NCBI GenBank assembly: GCA_023634235.1
Contig: JAMKCF010000018.1
Coordinates: forward strand, 2,199,474-2,263,473
Reading direction: 5' to 3'
Origin: Pisaster brevispinus
Lineage: Eukaryota; Echinodermata; Asteroidea; Forcipulatida; Asteriidae
Length of the DNA: 64,000 nt
Position 1 is the first letter of the stretch. Every line of letters starts with the position of its first letter. Positions 58,401 through 64,000 of this stretch are shown here, piece after piece. The notes under the pieces were generated by a model. It did not search any database. It saw only the letters and a program-made list of their open reading frames with translations, and had not been told where the DNA came from. Both the position numbers and the translations under genes were made by a program.

Positions 58401-61400
58401 CAACAGAAGAAGTTTTCCATGAACGGAAAGGCCCTCTGCATCCTCTCCAAGGAAAGCTTCTGTTACCGCGCCCCCAACGCTGGAGACCTCTTGCATGAAC
58501 TCCTTCAAAAGCTCCTCAGTAGAGGTGGGTTTAGTGAAACTGAGCCATCCCATTCACCCCCTCCCCCTCTCTCCCTCCACCACTGCCCTCCCCCATCTCC
58601 ACGCCCCTCTCCATTCTCCACTCTCACCTCAACCCTTCCCTGAGTTTACTAGTTATAGTCACTTCTTGCTCTCTAAAGGGTTTACTAGTTACAGTTTACG
58701 AGTTTACTAGTTATAGTCACTTCTTGCTCTCTAAACATGCTAAAGGGTTTACTAGTTACAGTTTACGAGTTTACTAGTTATAGTTACTTCTTGCTCTCTA
58801 AAGGGTTTACTAGTTACAGTTTACGAGTTTACTAGTTATAGTTACTTCTTGCTCTCTAAAGGGTTTACTAGTTACAGTTTCCTAGTTTACTAGTTATAGT
58901 TACTTCTTGCTCTCTAAAGGGTTTACTAGTTACAGTTTACGAGTTTACTAGTTGTAGTTACTTCTTGCTCTCTAAAGGGTTTACTAGTTATAGTTTACTA
59001 GTTTACTAGTTATAGTTACTTCTTGCTCTCTAAAGGGTTCACTAGAACAGTTTACTAGTTTACTTTTTGCTCTCTAAAGGGTTTACTAGTTATAGTTACT
59101 TCTTGCTCTCTGAAGGGTTAGAAGAAAAATTCTTAGGTTACTATAACTAGTAAACTTGCGGGTACAACCATGTGAAAAGAGCCAGCGTGGTCTCGACACT
59201 TTGAACAGTACACTTACTGTTCAAAACCTCGAGAACACACAAGCTCTTTTGAGAGCTAACACTCCTCCCAAAAGAGATTCACACATGATTCACCCAGAAG
59301 TTTACCATAGTTATAGTTACTTATTTTCAACACTATATGCATAGCTTCCAACATCACTTACCTTTGGAGAGCATAGCGGCTGCAAGTGGCCTGTACCGAA
59401 ATGCCACCGAAATACCGCAAAGAGTGGCAAGGTTTGACCTACCTCCACTCAAACAAGTGGGTCAAAGATAAGGTACATGTATCAAACGAGAGTCGACATT
59501 TTCTAATGTTTTCCTACTATTCTAGAACAAAACCATGTATTTATGTTTCTTAATATTTTTCAAAAAAACAGTTAGTTGCCTGACGTTTCGACCCTAGCAG
59601 AGTCTTTCTCTTTTAGCCTTCGAGAAAGACTCTGCTAGGGTCGAAACGTCACGCCACTAACTATTTTTTTGTACTCTGATCACCAGAGTGTGAGTTCGAG
59701 TCCAGGTCATGACACTTGTGTCCTTGAGCAAGATACTTTACCATAATTGCTTTGTCCTTCGGATGGGACATTAAGCCGTTGGTCCCGTGTACTAGGATTG
59801 GTAGTGCACGTAAAAGAACCCAGATTGCTTATCGTGAAAGAGTAGGGGTTAACCCGGTGTTTCTGGTTCACATAGTAAACACCCTTGTTTACGGGTTTCC
59901 TCAGGCTTGTGAGCTACAGTGATTAAGTTCACTTATGAGGCATCCTTGGTTTCATTACCGGAAATATATAATAATAATAATAATAATACCATAGGTCCTT
60001 TTGGTTGGTAAGCAGTTTGCAACAGCTAATACTATTTTTCATTAATATTTTTCCCAACATTTTCCCAGAAAATAACGGGGCAACAATTTTTTTGCAATGT
60101 CTGGGCACATGGCGATGATAGTATAGAAATGAATAGTCCCTATAATGTTGACCTGATATTTTATACGAAGGTTACGAACATTTGAAAAGCGGTCACAATA
60201 GGGAAGGGCCAAGGGGGTGCAGGGTGGAATGTGGCCACATTTAGCTAAGTAGATCTTCAAAAAAGTGTCCCCTTGTCATTTCGGTCCCTTGAAGGTTAGA
60301 GAAAAATGTTTACGTTTAAAACCAAAATTCACTTTTGGGTCAACAAGGAGAATTTTACCGGACGAAAATGTTGTTCCTTTTACTTTTAGGTACAGGCACC
60401 CCTTTCATCCAATCAGCTATTGATATGCAAATGACTCCTTCAGTTTCAGCCAATGAGGAGACAGCTCTTGTGAGACATTTAGTCCTCAGGAAAAACGGGG
60501 GAAAAATGAAGCGCTTCTATTAATAGATCCGTTGAGAACCATTAGTTCATAAAACTAGTCCATCAGACAAATATTTTCATCTGCAATAGCGTCAAAGTAG
60601 TGTGTGAGGACCATAGAGTTATATATAGGAACTAGAGGGCACACTGGTAATGCTACGTGCACAAACGCGACGGAACCGCAAGGAGGCACGCGCGCCATTT
60701 TGTACGAGGGCAACATTGAATACAAAATACGCGGTGTGCTTGCGAAATACACGAAGTCTAAAAAGAAACGAGCGGCTGTATTAAAGTTGTTTCGTGGGGT
60801 TTAGGTTATTCGTTTCAATAGAGGATGAACACACATGCCATGATTTATTGTCCAAAGTGAAGGAATATAATTCTAAAATATTATATTTATTCGGGGATTA
60901 TGTAGTACTATAAACGGGCTTCACTGGCATTCATAAATTTCACAGTAAACCCTTTCATTGTTCCATTGCTCTGTTGCAACACGCACAAATAGTTTAGACG
61001 TTGTTTTTGACTACTTCAGTACTTACGAAATGGCCGCCGCGCTGCCCTTGTCGGGCCGCGTAAATAGGCTACTGCGCCCTCTAGTTCCTATATATAACTC
61101 TATGGTGAGGACGCATAAAAGAAACATGGCTTAGTTTGGTTGCCACAATCAAAATAGTCATGTACATTGGCACAACCACACAAGTGGGGGCATAATATCG
61201 CGGGGTGGTCTGTTATTAATGTATCAAACTATTTATTTGTGCTTTTTTTTTCAATCTCATTTGAGAGGGGGCAAGTGGGGGAAAGGCCTCTGAACAGGGG
61301 GCTCCCTACCCACTCCCCACCCCCCGGTTACGCCGCTGAGCATGTACAAAGCGTTTGTTTTGTCGTTTCGTTGTTTTGACTTGCACCGTCCCGATATGGT

Positions 61401-63325
61401 TGATTGTTGAAGCTCATATAAATTTACTCTTCCCCCCAAAAAAAACACCAAGCAGGTGACGGATCGACCAGGCCTGTTTATGAGCCAACTCCCAGATTCA
61501 CAACATTCAACCAGGGCAGTGGAGACCACACGAGCAGCGACGACAGAGGCAAACCGAACACACCAGAACTTCTACCATTGAACCTCAAAATAACAGGTTT
61601 GATTGTAAATTGACTTTCTTAAATTCTTGTATGCACTGACTTGCCGCTAACATTTTTGTTGTCTTCTTCTTACAAGTTGATTTGATTTGTTTACATTTAT
61701 CACCCAAAAGTGTTGCGTATCAAGGCCGAGCAGTTAGGAACACTGGACTCAAGCTCTGGTATTTCTGACCAGCAGAGTGTGGGTTCGAGTCCAAGTTTTT
61801 GCACTTGAACAAGGAGGTTTGTCCCATGAGCAAGATATTTTACCGCAGTTGCTTTGTCCTTCCGGATGGGATGTAAAGCCGTAGGTCCCATGTGTTGTGT
61901 AATGCCCCCAAAAGTATCCAGTTACACTTATTACTCACTAAGAGAAGGGGCTCGCCGCGGTGTTTCTGGCAGCATCTTGTAAACTCTTATAAGCTGGTAC
62001 ATAAGTCAGTCTCATAGTTCATAAAACCTTTCTTAAAAAGTGTTGCCCTTTCTACAAGTGCCTTGAGCTCCTTATTGGTGAATACGTGCGCTATGCAAGA
62101 TTCCATTATCATTATTATTTTTATTTCATCTTATCACAGCATGCAAAAGAAAGATATCATTTTCCTTTTTGCCGGTAACTCCTCGAGTCGGGCTACGTCC
62201 CGTAGCCTTAGATCTTTCTCAGAATCCTCGCTGTTCCCAAAAGCGCCGCCTTCTGTAACAGATCTACCCTCACATTTGTCATATATCTATCCTCACATCT
62301 AGATGTTTCCCCAGTGCTTTGGGAGTGGTGCCAAGTGCTCCAACTAGTATTATTATTATTATTATTACTATTTGTATTATTAGATTATATTTTGTACAAT
62401 CTGTATAAATTCTCTGTAGATAATGCTCACAGGAGTTCCAGCAGTTCCGGCCACAGCACCCCCCTTACAGCTTTAGATGACGAGTCCCAGCAGAGCCCTC
62501 GCCCCATGGTGGTCGTCCATCAGGGCTACCCGCCCTACCTGCCACCTTACCCCACAGTACATCCTAAGACACTGCAAGAACCAAGATGTGACACTCCAAC
62601 AGGCCAAAGCCCCCAACGTCACATCCACTCCCCAGCTCACTGCTCCTCCCCGCCTAGTGGGAAGTCACCGGCAACCCACTCATCGGGCGACAACCTCAAC
62701 CGAAAAAGGAATTTGTCGCCATACTACTCACCGAGTTTGCCACATCCTCAAAGTCGCACAGGGGTTGATTTTGCCAACACTCTCCAAGATTACAACCCTC
62801 AAAGAAAACACCGCCGAGAAATGATAGAAGCTCATCTAAGTTCATCAGAGGGCCGCAAGAATTCTAGCGCCCGCCCAAGCGGAGGTGTGAGTTTCGACAA
62901 CAGGCCAGTTTTATTAGACATTCTTACCGGCCCGGGTTGTCAGCCAAGTTCAGTACTGCCTTATAGTCAGATGAAGGTACACAACAAAGTGCACGTCCCA
63001 GTTATCCAGAGTACCGCCGAAGACTCAACTAATGGCAACACCTGTACTAGAGTGACAACCAACTGCACAGCCAATCAGATGTCACCTTACAACAACTTGG
63101 ACTCCCTCTCTCACCAACGGGACGTAGTGCCCCTCGCGTCCTTTTCTCATCAGTATCCATACCGTCTAGCGCCCTCTGTCGACCAGACGTTGACCGGTGA
63201 GAGGAGCACTCCACCCTTTTTTTCAAACATGTTTGATGTGAAAAACTTGCGCGACCCTCAGGTTGAGGCAGCCACTCCAGAGATGGATTGTGGTGCCAGA
63301 CAAGATGGAGCTGGTAAAAAGAAAG
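52489..63325 (+). CDS. ETV6: ETV6/TEL-like ETS transcription factor, 5' part (Pointed domain and linker)
   Basis: ETV6 (TEL; Yan/Aop in flies) is a repressor that polymerises through its Pointed (SAM/PNT) domain and binds GGAA sites with a C-terminal ETS domain. Exons: 52489-52768 (ATG at 52492), 58318-58524, 61456-61596, 62420-63325, all phase 1 at internal junctions. The second exon encodes the Pointed domain: SWSKDDVKEWLDWSKKEFEL, then MNGKALCILSKESFCYR and GDLLHELLQ, closest to human ETV6/ETV7. The following exons encode a Ser/Pro/His-rich linker (STRPVYEPTPRF; SSSSSGHSTPL; HQGYPPYLPPYP). About 510 residues are read before the GTATGG donor at 63326, and no ETS domain lies in the remaining 675 bases, so the gene runs off the right edge. 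Whether it is the single ETV6/7 ortholog is inference. Confidence 0.88.
54780..55426. mobile_element. TIR element with nested palindromes
   Basis: About 95-bp inverted ends built from TCCCAACTATAGTTGGGA and CCCAACTT/AAGTTGGG words, starting CGTCCCAACTTGACAAT and ending ATTGTCAAGTTGGGACG. Interior of about 460 bp with no clear ORF. Confidence 0.88.
55448..55640. repeat. 17-bp tandem repeat, about 11 copies
   Basis: Unit TTGGGTCTACTTACATG with A/T variants, directly beside the element ending 55426. The repeat is open in all three frames, which makes artefact peptides. Confidence 0.95.
55932..56580. mobile_element. TIR element, about 650 bp
   Basis: Left GTCACTGTTTTCACGAAGAG and right CTCTTCGTGAAAACAGTGAC are perfect inverted ends. 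Diverged TTTTCACGAA motifs recur inside (56218, 56260). A single end-like copy lies at 6178-6200 in a DDB1 intron. Confidence 0.88.
56680..56800 (+). repeat. tRNA-Leu-derived SINE head
   Basis: GTCGTGGGCCCAGCGGTCAA, CACTGGACTCAAACTCTGGT and GGGTTCGAGTCCCGGTCGTG, then TTAAGCAAGACACTT; the body is truncated. Confidence 0.85.
56909..58256. repeat. Possible composite non-autonomous element ending in GAA tract and hairpin
   Basis: Starts near AGACAAACTCTAGGTGTTCG, ends with a GAA microsatellite (58158-58190) and GGTGTTCCGGGCTGAATGCC/CGAACACC. A small inverted-end unit (AGATGGCGCT/AGCGCCATC) lies at 57300-57495, and a roughly 60-bp duplication at 57508-57635. Boundaries uncertain. Confidence 0.4.
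58643..59118. repeat. 58-bp tandem repeat in ETV6 intron
   Basis: Units with GGGTTTACTAGTTACAGTTT and TTACTTCTTGCTCTCTAAA, about eight copies with length variants. Confidence 0.93.
59145..59330. repeat. Penelope-like repeat end, two facing pieces
   Basis: ACTTGCGGGTACAACCATGT and GCCAGCGTGGTCTCGACACT, then partly inverted CTCCCAAAAGAGATTCACAC. Same family as 19690-19810. Confidence 0.4.
59582..59650. repeat. Perfect 29-bp hairpin with GACGTTTCG ends
   Basis: The left arm 59582-59610 (GACGTTTCGACCCTAGCAGA...) is exactly complementary to 59622-59650, with an 11-nt loop. Each arm resembles a Penelope-type terminal sequence. Confidence 0.92.
59670..59985 (+). repeat. tRNA-Leu-derived SINE, 5' truncated
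   Basis: Begins within the tRNA part (TCTGATCACCAGAGTGTGAG), then TGTCCTTGAGCAAGATACTT, GTTGGTCCCGTG, and an ATAATAATAATAAT tail. Confidence 0.8.
60612..61104. mobile_element. TIR element with perfect 8-bp target duplication
   Basis: 493 bp; ends CATAGAGTTATATATAGGAA and TTCCTATATATAACTCTATG are perfect inverted repeats, continuing through CTAGAGGGC. Flanked by GTGAGGAC at 60604-60611 and 61105-61112. CpG-rich sub-ends carry CGCGCCATTTTGT and AAATGGCCGCCGCG. In ETV6 intron. Confidence 0.93.
61718..62115 (+). repeat. tRNA-Leu-derived SINE, near full length
   Basis: CAAGGCCGAGCAGTTAGGAA, CACTGGACTCAAGCTCTGGT and GGGTTCGAGTCC form the head. The body runs through CCCATGAGCAAGATATTTTA, GTAAAGCCGTAGGTCCC and CTTGTAAACTCTTATAAG to a TTATTATTATT tail. 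Confidence 0.85.
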
Positions 63326-63674
63326 GTATGGGCGGGCATCTTATCATTTTGCTGATCTTTGATTTTTAACAAGGGTTGTTTTTAGGAAAAGCACATCTAT
63401 TCCCATTTTCTTGGTTTTTTTTTTAACACACCATGCAACCAACTTGTAAACATTTTATCAAATTTGGTGTTCCGTTTTTGATCGTTTAGAGTCCGTTTAT
63501 TTTTGTTAACCCTGTAGCACTCATGCACCACTAACCAGAGAGTCATGTACACCTCACTGTGGAACAACAATTCACAAGTTTTTCTGATGTACCTAGAAAT
63601 ACTCAGATAGTTTTTAGATAAATTTCCAATCCTTTTTTTTTCTTCTTTTTTTCCCTCCTTTTTCTTAACATGCT

Positions 63675-64000
63675 TAAAGGAAATGTATACCCTTGGTTTT
63701 TGGAACCGTTAAATTGTTTTAATACTATATAAATGTAGATATATACAATAAAACTAACCTGTGAACATTTCATATAAAAAAGGTAGTTAGTGTTTTTGAG
63801 ATGTCGCCGAAAATCCAGGTCAAATATGTCCACGCAGGAAGAATAATCCCTAATAGGAATACACAATCTGAGAAACGTATCTGACAGTAACGCTTCTCAG
63901 AGTCAAATTTGGGGGGATAAAAACGCCTATCTTTTTCCATAACCACATTACTTCGAAGTGAAATGTTTCTCAAAATGTTTTATACTATCGAAAAGCCGTT
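63675..64000. repeat. Probable MITE or dispersed repeat at right edge
   Basis: Starts TTAAAGGAAATGTATACCCT and contains GAGAAACGTATCTGACAGTA and CGCTTCTCAGAGTC; resembles short DNA elements opening TTAAAGG. Runs to the window end; no ETS-domain exon here. Confidence 0.4.

Noticed and set aside
60391..60525. Possible ETV6 exon after a TTTTAG acceptor (TGTPFIQSAIDMQMTPSV)
   Set aside because: No usable donor before the stop, and the exons at 58524 and 61456 already join in phase.
1..64000. CRISPR arrays, operons or prokaryotic islands
   Set aside because: The direct repeats are minisatellites without spacers, and all genes are spliced eukaryotic genes.

Overview
The window is eukaryotic, intron-rich and dense in transposons. 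Four animal genes can be read exon by exon, and their protein similarity is to vertebrate proteins. Together with many short inverted-repeat elements and tRNA-derived SINEs, this suggests an invertebrate deuterostome, most likely an echinoderm. The species cannot be named from sequence alone.

Layout. (1) 806-11575, plus strand: the 3' two thirds of DDB1, the large adaptor subunit of CUL4-DDB1 ubiquitin ligases and UV-damage sensing. It covers 13 exons and 671 residues; the 5' part lies left of the window. One intron (9876-10601) is a textbook minor-spliceosome AT-AC intron. (2) 15571-24669, minus strand: a complete 12-exon, 515-residue ortholog of M1AP (meiosis 1 associated protein), convergent with DDB1. 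(3) 25863-39041, plus strand: a complete 14-exon, 598-residue XRCC6 (Ku70), head-to-head with M1AP across about 1.2 kb that probably holds both promoters. A piece of its own exon 7 and the intron before it has been copied into intron 3. (4) 39042-51549: 12.5 kb with no recognisable host gene, made of inverted-repeat elements, LINE remnants and a striking foldback element (47839-48814). (5) 52489-63325, plus strand, continuing off the right edge: an ETV6/TEL-type ETS factor (Yan in flies), with the Pointed domain and linker present and the ETS domain outside the window.

Two of the genes (DDB1, XRCC6) act in DNA-damage responses and one (M1AP) in meiotic recombination; whether they are co-regulated is not shown. 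Introns hold minisatellites (37, 61, 88, 44, 31, 58 bp), LINE and SINE remnants and nested MITEs, several with target-site duplications. Two tandem expansions start at exon edges and multiply splice-site motifs: a DDB1 donor near 4219 and the M1AP exon-3 acceptor near 22343. Exon boundaries were placed by eye from GT/AG sites, reading phase and similarity to remembered human proteins. In all four genes every junction keeps frame.
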